Shown piece by piece: positions 44,227 to 53,619 of a DNA stretch of 59,394 bases. The stretch spans positions 1-59,394 of the forward strand of contig NZ_VUMO01000013.1 in the NCBI RefSeq assembly GCF_009696145.1, written 5' to 3'. Under the pieces are notes generated by a model. The model searched no databases and was not told where the DNA came from. It saw only the letters and a list, made by a program, of their open reading frames with translations. Position numbers and translations under genes: made by a program. The stretch is from Pseudoramibacter porci (GTDB lineage: Bacteria > Bacillota > Clostridia > Eubacteriales > Eubacteriaceae). The stretch's first letter is position 1. Every line of letters starts with the position of its first letter.

Positions 44227-45708
44227 TTATTTATTTTTCCAGACCGGTGCCAGCGCGCTCCGCAATTCTCGGTAGCGCCTAAACCCGTCGACGTAAACTG
44301 ATTTCGTGTGGGGCTGAAAAACCTGTCTGAGTCTGGCACATTGCTGAGCGGCATCCTCGGGCGTCGTGTAAACGCCAGTCGCCAGGCAGCAGGCCATGGC
44401 TGCCCCTCTGGACGGAAATTCACTGCCGCCGGCGACAGATACCGTCGCGTCGAGCACATTGGCAATGATCCGCGGCAGCAGACTGTCTTGTTCGGCCTCG
44501 CCGCCGAAAAAGATGTGATCGATCTGGTCCCGGTCGCCGACTGCATCCCACACCGCGTAGCCAATGGATTCGTAGACGGCGCGGATCATCTGCGCTTTGG
44601 TCGTTTCGCCGGTCATGCCGAAGAAACAGCCGCACGCCTGGCTTTCTACACTCTTGATGCGCTCTGCCTGGCTCAGCAGATAGGGCAGAAAAATAACACC
44701 GCCGGCGCCAGGTTCGCTCTTCGCGACTAACTGGTCCGCCAGATCCAAATCGAACCCGCCGGTGAGCTCATCGAGCGCCCAAGCGACATTGCACTGGATA
44801 TCAAGGGTTGACACCAGCTCAATGGCCAGATCGTCGGTCAAATGGGAGAGATAATTGCGGCTGCTTCGGCTCGGGTCGCATTGTCTGCGGTTTAAAATGC
44901 GGCCCACCGCCGGCGCGTCGCCTAAAAGAATGCCAAAGTCCCCTTCCTGCACCGCGCCGATGCCAAACATGCCAGAGGCGATTTCACCGCCGCCGACCGC
45001 CACAGGCGTTCCCGGCAGCAAATGCATCTGGCGCGCCGCCTGCTCTGTGAGCTCGCCCGCCGTCGTGCAGCCGTCCAACACGCCTGGGAGCTTCGAGATC
45101 GCGTCGTGCAGCTCGAGCACGGTGAGCATCTGATTGGGGATGCGCCCATTGGGAAAGTGGAGCAGCCCCGCGTTGCCATCGGAAAAATCGGTGACGATGC
45201 GCCCCGTCATTTTGTAGCGCAGCCAATCTTTTTCCATCAAAATCGCCTGAATCTGACGGTAAATTTCGAGGCGGTGTCGTTTGGTCCATCTGAGAATCAT
45301 CAGTGGACTGCCGCTGTTCGGGTAAAGCCCAAGGTTGCGGTGAATCAGCCGACCCATTCCCGGGTTCTTCTTTGTGACGTATTCCGCGTCTTCTCCGGCG
45401 CGGCCGTCTGTATTTAGTACGGCATTGCCGACAGGCTCGCCGCCTTCACCTACCGGCCACAGCCCTTCGCTGGCGCCGGTGAGCCCGATGCCGACGATGT
45501 CTGAGCCGTAGGTTCCGCTGTGCTCCACCAGCATGGCCACCGCTGCGGCCGCGTTTTCCCAAAAAACATTCATATCGATTTCCCGATAATCGCCGACTGA
45601 GATGATCTCGTTATCGACGACGACCTTGTCGATCTCCTGCCCTCTCAGATCGAACAAGACGGCCCGGGTTTTGCTTAATCCCCCGTCCAGGGTTACGATG
45701 TATTTCAT
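44227..45708 (-). CDS. FGGY-family carbohydrate kinase
   Basis: 493 residues. ASKHA-fold kinase: N-terminal TLDGGLSKTRAVLFDL, catalytic Asp region GNAVLNTDGRAG, and a C-terminal FFGGEAEQDSLLPRIIANVL signature. Xylulokinase-like, but the substrate cannot be fixed and no sugar operon surrounds it. The ATG at 45708 (MKYIVTLDGG) has GGAG; one at 45720 lacks a ribosome site. Confidence 0.83.
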   Translation of the reverse strand: MKYIVTLDGGLSKTRAVLFDLRGQEIDKVVVDNEIISVGDYREIDMNVFWENAAAAVAMLVEHSGTYGSDIVGIGLTGASEGLWPVGEGGEPVGNAVLNTDGRAGEDAEYVTKKNPGMGRLIHRNLGLYPNSGSPLMILRWTKRHRLEIYRQIQAILMEKDWLRYKMTGRIVTDFSDGNAGLLHFPNGRIPNQMLTVLELHDAISKLPGVLDGCTTAGELTEQAARQMHLLPGTPVAVGGGEIASGMFGIGAVQEGDFGILLGDAPAVGRILNRRQCDPSRSSRNYLSHLTDDLAIELVSTLDIQCNVAWALDELTGGFDLDLADQLVAKSEPGAGGVIFLPYLLSQAERIKSVESQACGCFFGMTGETTKAQMIRAVYESIGYAVWDAVGDRDQIDHIFFGGEAEQDSLLPRIIANVLDATVSVAGGSEFPSRGAAMACCLATGVYTTPEDAAQQCARLRQVFQPHTKSVYVDGFRRYRELRSALAPVWKNK

Positions 45709-45801
45709 CCGATGCTCCATTTTTCGCGTATTTTCTTTATAGTATAGCAAAGGCGCAGAGAAAAATCCACATCGAGCGCGCCGTTCTCACGCTTCCTTAA
45801 C

Positions 45802-45830
45802 TTTACTTTTGACAGCCCTTCTTTTATAAT
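45802..45830 (+). promoter_or_regulatory. Promoter of the xth gene cluster
   Basis: -35 TTTACT (45802-45807), spacer 17, -10 TATAAT (45825-45830), about 33 bases before the xth ATG. First promoter of the plus-strand block. Confidence 0.55.
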
Positions 45831-45862
45831 TTTGGTAACGAAAAATCAAGGGAGAAACTAGG

Positions 45863-46627
45863 ATGAAACTCTATTCATGGAACGTCAACGGCATCCGCGC
45901 CGCTGAAAAAAAGGGGTTGGTTGACTGGATTCAGTCCGAACAGCCCGATGTGCTCGGCATTCAGGAGCTCAAGGCCACTGAAGATCAACTGCCCGACACA
46001 CTCAAACAAATCGACGGCTACCACGCCTTCTTCAATCCGGCAGAGCGCAAAGGTTACAGCGGAACGGCCGTCTATTATAAAGAAGAACCGCTGAACATTC
46101 ACACCGGGCTTTCCGACGACCGCTTCAACCACGAAGGCCGCACCATCGTCATGGAATACCCGGATTTTACCCTCTACAATATATATTTTCCCAACGGCGG
46201 CCAGGGCGACGACCGTCTGCAATTTAAAATGGATTTCTACGACTGCTTTCAAAAAGATGTGAACGCCCTCGTCGCGGAAGGCAAGCGCGTCATCGTCTGC
46301 GGCGATGTCAACACCGCCCACACCGAAATCGACTTGAAGAACCCCAAATCCAACGCGAAGCGTTCCGGCTTTCTGCCCATCGAACGGGAATGGGTGACAC
46401 AGTTTTTAAATGACGGTTACATCGACACCTACCGCTATTTCTACCCGGATCAGATCGAATATTCGTGGTGGAGCTACCGCTTCAACGCCCGGGCCAACAA
46501 TGCCGGGTGGCGCATCGATTATTTCTTCGCCTCTGACAACGCCAAAGATCTGCTCGAGGACGCGGCCATTCACACCGATGTGATGGGCTCCGACCACTGT
46601 CCGATTTCGCTGACCCTTAAAATTTGA
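45863..46627 (+). CDS. xth: Exodeoxyribonuclease III
   Basis: 254 residues. AP endonuclease and 3'-5' exonuclease of base-excision repair. NVNGIRAAEKKG, metal-binding Glu in GIQELKA, GDVNTAH and the catalytic GSDHCPI at the C-terminus. Preceded by AAGGGAGAA. First of the group xth, tatD, azlC, azlD, all on the plus strand with short gaps. Confidence 0.95.
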   Translation: MKLYSWNVNGIRAAEKKGLVDWIQSEQPDVLGIQELKATEDQLPDTLKQIDGYHAFFNPAERKGYSGTAVYYKEEPLNIHTGLSDDRFNHEGRTIVMEYPDFTLYNIYFPNGGQGDDRLQFKMDFYDCFQKDVNALVAEGKRVIVCGDVNTAHTEIDLKNPKSNAKRSGFLPIEREWVTQFLNDGYIDTYRYFYPDQIEYSWWSYRFNARANNAGWRIDYFFASDNAKDLLEDAAIHTDVMGSDHCPISLTLKI

Positions 46628-46656
46628 CCGGGCCATCTGAGAAAGAGAGGGCAACC

Positions 46657-47442
46657 ATGCTAATTGATACCCATTGTCATCTGGATGACGCCGCCTTCCA
46701 GGACGACCTCGACGCTGTCATCGCGCGGGCACAATCCCAGGGCGTCGCTTGGATCCTCGACCCTAGCACGACAGTCGCCACAAGCGAACGGGCCCTTTCC
46801 CTGGCCCATCAATACGACTGTGTCTACGCGGCTGTCGGCCTCCACCCCGAGGACTGTGCAGACGCAGAGCCTGAAGATTTTGCGCGCATTGCTGAGCTTG
46901 CCGCCGATCCGAAGGTTTTAGCCATCGGCGAAATCGGCCTCGACTACCATTGGGATGACAACCCGCCGAAAGCGCATCAAAAAGATGTCTTTGCCCGCCA
47001 ATTGGAAATGGCCGGCGAATTGAATCTGCCGGTCATCATTCACGACCGGGACGCTCACGGCGATGCTGTCGACCTGGTTAAATCGAAATCCTTCAGCCGG
47101 GACGCCGGCGGCGTTTTCCATTGCTACTCCGGATCTGTGGAGACGGCGAAAATCCTTTTAGACCTCGGCTTTTATCTCGGCTTCGACGGACCGATCACCT
47201 TTAAAAACAATAAGAAATCGCCGGAAGTCGTCGCTTACGCCCCCCTAGACCGCCTGCTCATCGAGACGGATTCCCCGTACATGGCGCCGGTGCCTCACCG
47301 CGGCAAGCGCAACGAACCCGCTTTTGTCAGCGACATCGCAGCGAAGATGGCTGAGATCAAGAACCTGCCCCTCGAAAAAATTTTGGAGACCACGCAGGCC
47401 AACGCCGAAGCCCTTTTCAAAAGAAAGGATGGGGACGCGTGA
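46657..47442 (+). CDS. TatD-family metal-dependent hydrolase (DNase)
   Basis: 261 residues. Amidohydrolase-type barrel: metal-binding DTHCHLDD at the N-terminus, GEIGLDYHWD, IHDRDAHGDAV, FHCYSGS and ETDSPYMAPVPHRGKRN. TatD/YcfH enzymes are 3'-5' exonucleases linked to DNA repair, which fits its place after xth. The ATG at 46657 has GAGAGGG. Confidence 0.92.
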   Translation: MLIDTHCHLDDAAFQDDLDAVIARAQSQGVAWILDPSTTVATSERALSLAHQYDCVYAAVGLHPEDCADAEPEDFARIAELAADPKVLAIGEIGLDYHWDDNPPKAHQKDVFARQLEMAGELNLPVIIHDRDAHGDAVDLVKSKSFSRDAGGVFHCYSGSVETAKILLDLGFYLGFDGPITFKNNKKSPEVVAYAPLDRLLIETDSPYMAPVPHRGKRNEPAFVSDIAAKMAEIKNLPLEKILETTQANAEALFKRKDGDA

Positions 47443-48233
47443 CCCCGGAAGAAAAACGCAGCGCCTTCCGAACGGGCTTTTTCGATGGGCTGCCCATCGG
47501 TCTCGGCTACATCTCGGTGTCCTTTACCTTCGGCATGATGGCCGTGGAAAAGGGCATGCCGGCCTGGGCGGCTATCTTGATCTCCTTCACGAACCTGACG
47601 TCGGCTGGACAATTCGCCGGGCTCGACGTCATCGCCGCGTCGGGCTCGATGATTGAAATGGCGCTGGTGCAGCTGGTCATCAACCTGCGCTACGCCTTGA
47701 TGTCTCTGTCGTGGTCCCAGCGGCTCCATCCGGAGTTTAACTGGGTCAAACGGATGATCATCGCTTTTGCCGACACCGACGAAGTTTTTGCCGTGTCCTC
47801 AGCCCGCGCCGCCGGCGGCAAAAAACTGCGCTTTATCTACATGATCGGGCTGATGATCATGCCGATCGTCGGCTGGACCGGCGGCACCGTCATCGGGGCA
47901 CTGGCCTCGGCCATTTTGCCCGACGTTGTGCGCTCGGCCCTGGGGCTCGCCATCTACGGCATGTTCATCGCGATCATTGTGCCGCCTGCCAGGGATCATC
48001 GATCGGTAGCTGTGGTTGTGCTCGCCGCCGTCGCCGTCAGCTGCCTTTTCCACTTCACACCGATTTTAAACCGGCTTTCCAGCGGCTTCGTCATCATCAT
48101 CTGCGGCGTCGGCGCGTCGGCTCTCGGCGCTTGGCTGTTCCCCCTGACTGAGGAAGCGGCCGACACGGAAATTGAGCTTAACGACGAAATAAAGTGCGCA
48201 GAGGAAAAGAAAGGAGACCGCTGTGACTGCTGA
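47439..48233 (+). CDS. azlC: Branched-chain amino acid exporter, large subunit AzlC
   Basis: 264 residues, a membrane protein of about eight helices, of the AzlC family (FRTGFFDGLPIGLGYISVSFTFG; LTSAGQFAGLDVI). With AzlD it exports branched-chain amino acids or analogues. Starts at a GTG overlapping the tatD stop (GTGA). A charged tail of about 25 residues follows the last helix. Confidence 0.9.
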   Translation: MTPEEKRSAFRTGFFDGLPIGLGYISVSFTFGMMAVEKGMPAWAAILISFTNLTSAGQFAGLDVIAASGSMIEMALVQLVINLRYALMSLSWSQRLHPEFNWVKRMIIAFADTDEVFAVSSARAAGGKKLRFIYMIGLMIMPIVGWTGGTVIGALASAILPDVVRSALGLAIYGMFIAIIVPPARDHRSVAVVVLAAVAVSCLFHFTPILNRLSSGFVIIICGVGASALGAWLFPLTEEAADTEIELNDEIKCAEEKKGDRCDC

Positions 48234-48540
48234 ACACTTACTCATCTACACGGCCGTCATGGCCGGTGTGACTTATTTGATCCGGGTACTGCCTCTGGTG
48301 CTGTTTCGCAACGAAATTAAATCGCCCTTCGTCAAATCCTTTCTTTACTATATCCCTTACGCCGTCCTCGGCGCCATGACCATTCCAGCCGTGTTCACCG
48401 CGACCCATTCGATAATCTCGGCCTGCGTCGGGCTGGCCGTTGCGGTTATCATGGCCTGGCACCGGAAGGGGCTTTTACCCGTCGCGGTGGCCGCCTGCGT
48501 GGCGGTGTTCGTCACCGAATGGCTCATGCGCGTTATTTAA
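48223..48540 (+). CDS. azlD: Branched-chain amino acid exporter, small subunit AzlD
   Basis: 105 residues with four hydrophobic helices: TYLIRVLPLVLFRNEIKSPF is the AzlD signature, followed by YIPYAVLGAMTIPAVF. It starts with GTG and overlaps azlC by 11 bases; GAAAGGAG precedes it. The two form the membrane complex. Confidence 0.9.
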   Translation: MTAEHLLIYTAVMAGVTYLIRVLPLVLFRNEIKSPFVKSFLYYIPYAVLGAMTIPAVFTATHSIISACVGLAVAVIMAWHRKGLLPVAVAACVAVFVTEWLMRVI

Positions 48541-48584
48541 TGCCGAGCTCTCGTAAAACAGCGTATATTAGAAAGAAGGCTTTT

Positions 48585-49037
48585 ATGAAACGTCAATTAC
48601 TCGCTGGGCTGTGTGCAGCTCTCATTTTTATGCTCCCGGGCAGTGCCTTCGCCGCTTCGCCGGCTGCCCAGGCAGCTGGAACGTGGGTCGTCGCGCCGAA
48701 AACGCGAACCATTAACCAGCGCCTGCCCGCCGCCCTCTACAAGGCCAAACCCGAAATTCATATTCAGCCGGACCGCCGCGGAAGCTTAAGCTTTACCGTC
48801 AAAAAGAAGGGCAAGAAAAAACGCGAAACCTACAAAGGCCGCCTTGCTTTTAAACCAAAGGGACACCTCACGGTAACGAGCCGCGCGCTCAAGCGCTTTC
48901 ATCTCAAATCTGTGACTGGACGCTACAAACTGTCCCCTCACCACAACCGGCTGACTTTATCCTACTCTGGAGAGAAAATCGTCCTCATCCGCAAAGTACG
49001 AAGCCTTTCGCATCATTCTGAAAATAAAAGAAAATAA
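48585..49037 (+). CDS. Small secreted basic protein, unknown function
   Basis: 150 residues. An N-terminal signal peptide (MKRQLLAGLCAALIFMLPG, then SAFA, cleavage near residue 23). The mature part is rich in Lys/Arg (KKKGKKKRETYKGRL) and beta-strand-like, with no Cys. I recognise no family. The basic charge suggests contact with nucleic acid or anionic cell-wall polymers; that is inference. The ATG at 48585 follows AGAAGG. Confidence 0.6.
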   Translation: MKRQLLAGLCAALIFMLPGSAFAASPAAQAAGTWVVAPKTRTINQRLPAALYKAKPEIHIQPDRRGSLSFTVKKKGKKKRETYKGRLAFKPKGHLTVTSRALKRFHLKSVTGRYKLSPHHNRLTLSYSGEKIVLIRKVRSLSHHSENKRK

Positions 49038-49051
49038 AACAGGAAATCACC

Positions 49052-49834
49052 ATGAAAACACAACGCAAATACTTTTTCTTCGATATTGACGGCACGCTGA
49101 CGGACCGCGCCACCAATCAAGTCGTCCCCTCAGCCAAAGAAGCCATCCGTCTGCTTCAGAAAAACGGCCATTTCTGTGCCATCAATACCGGCCGCGCGGC
49201 CTACAAGGGCGCTCCGGTCATGGACCAGGTCGGCGTCGACAACATGATCTGCAACGGCGGCCGCGGCCTCATTGTCGACCGCGAGCTCATTAAAAATATT
49301 CCCCTGGATTTCGACGCGGCCAAGGCTTTATACGATCAGGCCCTCGAAAAGGGCTACGGTATGCTCGTCGCTCAGGACAACTCCATTGACGTCTACGCCG
49401 CCAATTTCGACTTCATCCGCCAGGGCGGCGAGCGGCTCGAGCCGACCCGCTACATCATCGACAAAGATTACGTGCCCCATCCGCCGATCTACAAAATGTA
49501 CGTCGCCATCCCGACGGAGGAAGAAGCCAATCTGCCGCTTCTGAATCATTCCGACGAATACGGCGCGCTGCGGTTTGAGGCTGGGTATTTGATCATTCAG
49601 CCCGATGAAAAGAAAAACGGGATCCTCCGGATGCTCGAAGCAATCGACGGGGACCCCGCGAATACCGTCGTCTTTGGCGACGATACCAATGATCTCGATA
49701 TGTTTGCCGATCCGTTTTACAAAATTGCCATGGGCAACGGCCACCCGGATCTCAAGGCTGTGGCCGATGAAGTCGCACCCAAAAATACGGACGACGGCAT
49801 CTTCAAGGTTTGCAAGGCGCACGGCTGGATCTGA
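49052..49834 (+). CDS. Cof-type HAD-IIB phosphatase
   Basis: 260 residues. Motif I FFDIDGTLTDR, motif II AINTGRAAYKG and motif IV VFGDDTNDLDMFADP, with an inserted C2 cap (about residues 85-180). Family members dephosphorylate sugar phosphates or flavin precursors; the substrate is unknown. Starts 14 bases after the secreted protein gene, with AGGAA upstream. Confidence 0.87.
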   Translation: MKTQRKYFFFDIDGTLTDRATNQVVPSAKEAIRLLQKNGHFCAINTGRAAYKGAPVMDQVGVDNMICNGGRGLIVDRELIKNIPLDFDAAKALYDQALEKGYGMLVAQDNSIDVYAANFDFIRQGGERLEPTRYIIDKDYVPHPPIYKMYVAIPTEEEANLPLLNHSDEYGALRFEAGYLIIQPDEKKNGILRMLEAIDGDPANTVVFGDDTNDLDMFADPFYKIAMGNGHPDLKAVADEVAPKNTDDGIFKVCKAHGWI

Positions 49835-49836
49835 TT

Positions 49837-50388
49837 TTAAAGGCGGCGCCCCAAATCCTCCGCTTGTCGAAGAGCCGCATGCCCCTCGATTTCGCCACGC
49901 CGGTTGACGCCGCCAACGCCGATTTTTTCGGCCAATGCGGCCTTCGGAAACGCGAGCAGCCAGCTCTCGACGCTTTGCCAAACGCCGTCGAACATCTCCG
50001 GCCGATTTTGATCGGCTGTCGCCAAAACGACGACCTTTCGAAACCGATAGGGCTGTCTGAACACCGCGTTCATCCGATCAAAAAGGGTTTTGAGCTGACC
50101 CGGAATATTACCGAAATAAACCGGCAGCGCCAGCGCCACCACATCCGCCCAAACCATTTTGCGCACAATCTTTTCTGCATCGTCGTTTATAACACAGCGC
50201 CCCGTGTGTTCACACGCTTCGCATCCTGTGCAGTACTGGATGGTCTGATCTCGAAGATAAATCTTCTCGACATCGTGGCCGGCCGCTTCTGCACCCTTTG
50301 AAAAAGCATCGCCGAGGCGTTCGCTATTGCCTCGGCGCATACTTGTATAAATGACAATTATTTTTTTATGTTGCTGTTGATTTTCCAT
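49837..50388 (-). CDS. NADPH-dependent FMN reductase-like iron-sulfur flavoprotein
   Basis: 183 residues. Flavodoxin-like fold: VIYTSMRRGNSERLGDAF for the FMN phosphate and ALPVYFGNIPGQLKTLFDR. A Cys motif CTGCEACEHTGRC fits the compact 4Fe-4S motif of archaeal/clostridial iron-sulfur flavoproteins. It is convergent with the HAD gene (2 bases between stops). The ribosome site is weak. Confidence 0.82.
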   Translation of the reverse strand: MENQQQHKKIIVIYTSMRRGNSERLGDAFSKGAEAAGHDVEKIYLRDQTIQYCTGCEACEHTGRCVINDDAEKIVRKMVWADVVALALPVYFGNIPGQLKTLFDRMNAVFRQPYRFRKVVVLATADQNRPEMFDGVWQSVESWLLAFPKAALAEKIGVGGVNRRGEIEGHAALRQAEDLGRRL

Positions 50389-50390
50389 AG

Positions 50391-50418
50391 CCCGATTGTA
50401 CCACAATCGGATTTTTTT
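50391..50418 (+). terminator. Hairpin between hcp and the flavoprotein gene
   Basis: CCGATTGT/ACAATCGG stem with a three-base loop; on the plus strand it is followed by ATTTTTTT. It faces against both neighbouring minus-strand genes, so it would stop antisense transcripts from the left. Confidence 0.55.
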
Positions 50419-50422
50419 GTCT

Positions 50423-52060
50423 TTAGCCAACCATTGAGGCCAGATCATCATCGACATTGGTGATGCCGCCGATGCCGAACTGGTCAACCAGCACGTTGGT
50501 AACATTCGGTGAGAGGAAAGCCGGCAGAGTCGGTCCGAGATGGATGTTCTTCACACCGAGAGAGAGCAGCGCCAGCAAGACGATGACCGCTTTTTGTTCG
50601 TACCACGCGATGTTGTAGACAATCGGCAGATCGTTGACATCGTCAAGTCCGAAAATTTCCTTGAGTTTCAAAGCGATGAGCGCCAGTGAATAGGAGTCGT
50701 TGCACTGTCCGGCATCGAGCACCCGTGGAATGCCGCCGATGTCGCCGAGATTCAGCTTGTTGTACTTGTATTTTGCGCAGCCTGCAGTCAAAATGACGGT
50801 ATCGTTCGGCAGTTTTTCAGCAAATTCTTTGTAGTAGGAGCGGGACTTCATGCGGCCGTCGCAGCCAGCCATGACAATAAATTTACGGATCGCGCCGCTC
50901 TTTACTGCGTCAACAACTTGATCAGCCAGTGCAAAGACTTGTTCGTGTGCAAAGCCGCCGACAATTTTACCCGTTTCAATTTCAGTCGGTGCCAGGCAGG
51001 CTTTCGCCAATTCGATGATCGCCGAGAAATCCTTGTGGCCATTTTCGTCTGCGTCTATATGTGCGCATCCCGGATATCCTGTCGCGCCGGTGGTGAACAA
51101 GCGGCCTTTGTAGCTGTCCTTTGGCGGCACAATGCAGTTGGTCGTCATCAGAATCGGTCCGTTGAAGGATTCGAATTCTGTTGTCTGCTGCCACCAGGCA
51201 TTGCCGTAATTGCCTGCGAAGTTGTCGTATTTCTTGAAGAACGGATAGTAATGTGCCGGCAGCATTTCTGAGTGCGTGTACACGTCGACACCGGTGCCCT
51301 TTGTCTGTTCGAGCAGCATCTCGAGGTCTTTCAAATCGTGGCCGGAGATCAAGATACCCGGATTGTTTCTGACCCCTAAATCGACTTCTGTGATTTCCGG
51401 ATTGCCGTAGGCGCCAGTGTTGGCTGCGTCGAGATCGGCCATGCCCTGAACGCCGTATTTCCCGGTTTCGAGGGTCAAGGCAACCAAATCATCGACACTC
51501 AGGCTGTCGTCTAAGGTTGCAGCCAGCGCCCGCTGGATGAACGCGTCAACGTCTTCGTCGTCTTTCAGCAGTGCGTTTGCGTGTTTGGTATAAGCAGAGA
51601 GCCCTTTTAACCCGTAGGTGATCAGTTCTCTGAGTGAACGGATGTCTTCATTTTCAGTCGCCAGCACGCCGACTGTCTTTGCTTTTTCTGCGAATTGATC
51701 TCTTGAAATGCTTTCAGTTGCTGCAGCCGGCAGTCCTTCCTGATTGTCAACCTTCTGAAGCCACTGTGCCTTGAGCGTTTCGGTCTGTTCAACGCGGTTT
51801 TCAAGCGCTTCTAAATCAAAGTTGGCGTTGGTAATGGTCATGAACAAGTTGATCGTCACAAAATGATTGACGGTTTTCGGTACGTCGCCGCCCTGATTTC
51901 TCACAGCGGTCGTCAATACTGAGAGCCCCTTGGTTGAATAAATCAACAAATCCTGCATATTGGCAACTTCCGGCGTTTTTCCGCAAACCCCGCGGACGGT
52001 ACAGCCCTGGCAGCGCGCCGTTTCCTGACACTGATAACAAAACATCTTCTGATCCTGCAT
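50423..52060 (-). CDS. hcp: Hydroxylamine reductase (hybrid cluster protein)
   Basis: 545 residues. N-terminal cluster motif C8-x2-C11-x8-C20-x5-C26, the class I anaerobe type with 4Fe-4S. Hybrid-cluster ligand segments follow: [40 protein letters not shown] and [10 protein letters not shown]. It handles NO/hydroxylamine stress in strict anaerobes. The ATG at 52060 has AAAGGAAT. It may be redox- or NO-regulated: see 52118-52162. Confidence 0.95.
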   Translation of the reverse strand: MQDQKMFCYQCQETARCQGCTVRGVCGKTPEVANMQDLLIYSTKGLSVLTTAVRNQGGDVPKTVNHFVTINLFMTITNANFDLEALENRVEQTETLKAQWLQKVDNQEGLPAAATESISRDQFAEKAKTVGVLATENEDIRSLRELITYGLKGLSAYTKHANALLKDDEDVDAFIQRALAATLDDSLSVDDLVALTLETGKYGVQGMADLDAANTGAYGNPEITEVDLGVRNNPGILISGHDLKDLEMLLEQTKGTGVDVYTHSEMLPAHYYPFFKKYDNFAGNYGNAWWQQTTEFESFNGPILMTTNCIVPPKDSYKGRLFTTGATGYPGCAHIDADENGHKDFSAIIELAKACLAPTEIETGKIVGGFAHEQVFALADQVVDAVKSGAIRKFIVMAGCDGRMKSRSYYKEFAEKLPNDTVILTAGCAKYKYNKLNLGDIGGIPRVLDAGQCNDSYSLALIALKLKEIFGLDDVNDLPIVYNIAWYEQKAVIVLLALLSLGVKNIHLGPTLPAFLSPNVTNVLVDQFGIGGITNVDDDLASMVG

Positions 52061-52117
52061 GTTTCTATTCCTTTCTTTCATTACATTGCGGTTGTTCCGA
52101 TTCATTTCATCTGATGG

Positions 52118-52162
52118 TTGTATGATAATCAATTTATTAAAATATTTCCGTGGTTATGCCAA
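52118..52162 (-). promoter_or_regulatory. hcp promoter with operator-like dyad
   Basis: Minus strand -35 TTGGCA (52157-52162), spacer 17, -10 TAATAA (52134-52139). TTGTATGATAATCAA (52118-52132), a partial dyad, covers the predicted start, resembling Crp/Fnr-type sites. Regulator identity is inference. Confidence 0.45.
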
Positions 52163-52221
52163 CATAATTATTTATTTTTAATAAATTCCGAAAAATATAC
52201 TCCCCTGTTCTGATTTTTTCT

Positions 52222-52250
52222 TTGACTTTACGCACACCTCTTCTTATAAT
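52222..52250 (+). promoter_or_regulatory. amt promoter
   Basis: -35 TTGACT (52222-52227), spacer 17, -10 TATAAT (52245-52250). Close to consensus, about 104 bases before the amt ATG. Confidence 0.75.
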
Positions 52251-52284
52251 AAGGGTGTTGCATTTTTATCTAGTCAATCGGCAA

Positions 52285-52321
52285 AGGCGCCGGAAGCTTA
52301 TGGCTTCTGGCGCCTTTTTTT
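52285..52321 (+). terminator. Terminator in the amt leader (candidate attenuator)
   Basis: GGCGCCGGAAGC and GCTTCTGGCGCC pair over 12 bp (one wobble) around TTATG, followed by seven T residues. It sits between the strong promoter and the amt ribosome site, so transcription into amt-glnK needs antitermination or leakage. Confidence 0.8.
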
Positions 52322-52353
52322 GTTGGCTTATTTTAAATTATGGAGGTTTATTT

Positions 52354-53598
52354 ATGAATGCAGGTAACACGGCTTTTGTTTTGATCTGTGCCTGTCTGGT
52401 GATGATCATGACCCCGGGGCTGGCCTTTTTTTACGGCGGCCTCGGGCGGCGCAAAAACGTCCTGAATACGATGATGATGTCATTTTTCATCATGGGGCTG
52501 GCGTCGGTTCTGTGGATCGCCTTCGGCTACTCGGTGAGTTTCTGCGGCGACCACGGCGGTCTCATCGGCACACTGCACCAGGCCTTTATGCGCGGCATGT
52601 TCAAGGGCACCAGCAATTACGCGCCGTCGATTCCGAAAATGGCCTACGTCGTCTTTCAGATGATGTTCGCGATGATTACGCCGGCGCTGATCACCGGGGC
52701 TGTCGCCGGACGCATGAACTTCAAGGCGATTTTCTTCTTTATCTTGTTTTGGCTGATCCTCGTGTATTTCCCACTGGCTCACATGGTCTGGGGCGCCGGC
52801 GGACTGATCGGCTCGAAACTGCACGCCCTCGACTTCGCAGGGGGCGACGTGGTTCACATTTCTTCCGGCTTTTCCGGCCTGATTTTGGCGCTGATGATCG
52901 GACGCCGTCAGGGCTACAACCGCGTCTCCTACCGCACCCACAACATTCCCTTCGTCGTCCTTGGTGCGGCACTGCTTTGGTTCGGATGGTACGGCTTTAA
53001 TTCCGGATCGGCCCTCGCCGCAAACGGCCTAGCCGCCCACGCCTTTGTCACTACCAACACGGCGGCCGCGACTTGCATGATGGTCTGGATGCTCATCGAC
53101 GTGATCGTCTCGGGCAAGCCAACCGTCGTCGGCGCATCGACCGGCGCTGTCCTTGGTCTGGTGGCCATCACACCCGGTGCCGGCTACGTCCCGGTATGGG
53201 CGTCATTTATTATTGGCGGAGCTGCCGCACCCATTTCCTATTTTATGATCTCTTACGTCAAGCCGAAGCTCGGCTACGACGACGCCCTCGACGCCTTTGG
53301 CTGCCACGGCGTCGGCGGGATTTGGGGCGGAATCGCCACCGGTCTTTTCGCCAGCAAAGCCATCAACCCTGCTGTAAAGTGGAACGGCCTTTTCCTTGGG
53401 GGCGGATCTCATCTGCTGCTGATGCAGCTAGCCGGCATCGCCCTGACCATCGTCATCGCCGTCGTCGGCACCCTCGTCATCGCGAAAATCCTATCGCTGT
53501 TCATGCCCCTTCGAGTCAATAAAGAAGATGAACGCCGAGGTCTCGACGAAACGCAGCACGGCGAAAAGGCCTACCCAGCGTTTACCGGTATGGATTAA
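52354..53598 (+). CDS. amt: Ammonium transporter
   Basis: 414 residues, about eleven membrane helices. Channel-type ammonium transporter. Twin histidines appear in LDFAGGDVVHISSGFSG and DAFGCHGVGGIWGG. LAFFYGGLGRRKNVLN is conserved. The ATG at 52354 has GGAGG. It is followed by the PII gene, the classic amt-glnK pair. The C-terminal tail (EDERRGLDETQHGEKAY) carries a conserved regulation segment. Confidence 0.95.
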   Translation: MNAGNTAFVLICACLVMIMTPGLAFFYGGLGRRKNVLNTMMMSFFIMGLASVLWIAFGYSVSFCGDHGGLIGTLHQAFMRGMFKGTSNYAPSIPKMAYVVFQMMFAMITPALITGAVAGRMNFKAIFFFILFWLILVYFPLAHMVWGAGGLIGSKLHALDFAGGDVVHISSGFSGLILALMIGRRQGYNRVSYRTHNIPFVVLGAALLWFGWYGFNSGSALAANGLAAHAFVTTNTAAATCMMVWMLIDVIVSGKPTVVGASTGAVLGLVAITPGAGYVPVWASFIIGGAAAPISYFMISYVKPKLGYDDALDAFGCHGVGGIWGGIATGLFASKAINPAVKWNGLFLGGGSHLLLMQLAGIALTIVIAVVGTLVIAKILSLFMPLRVNKEDERRGLDETQHGEKAYPAFTGMD

Positions 53599-53619
53599 TG
53601 GAAAAGAGAGGTAAATCAA

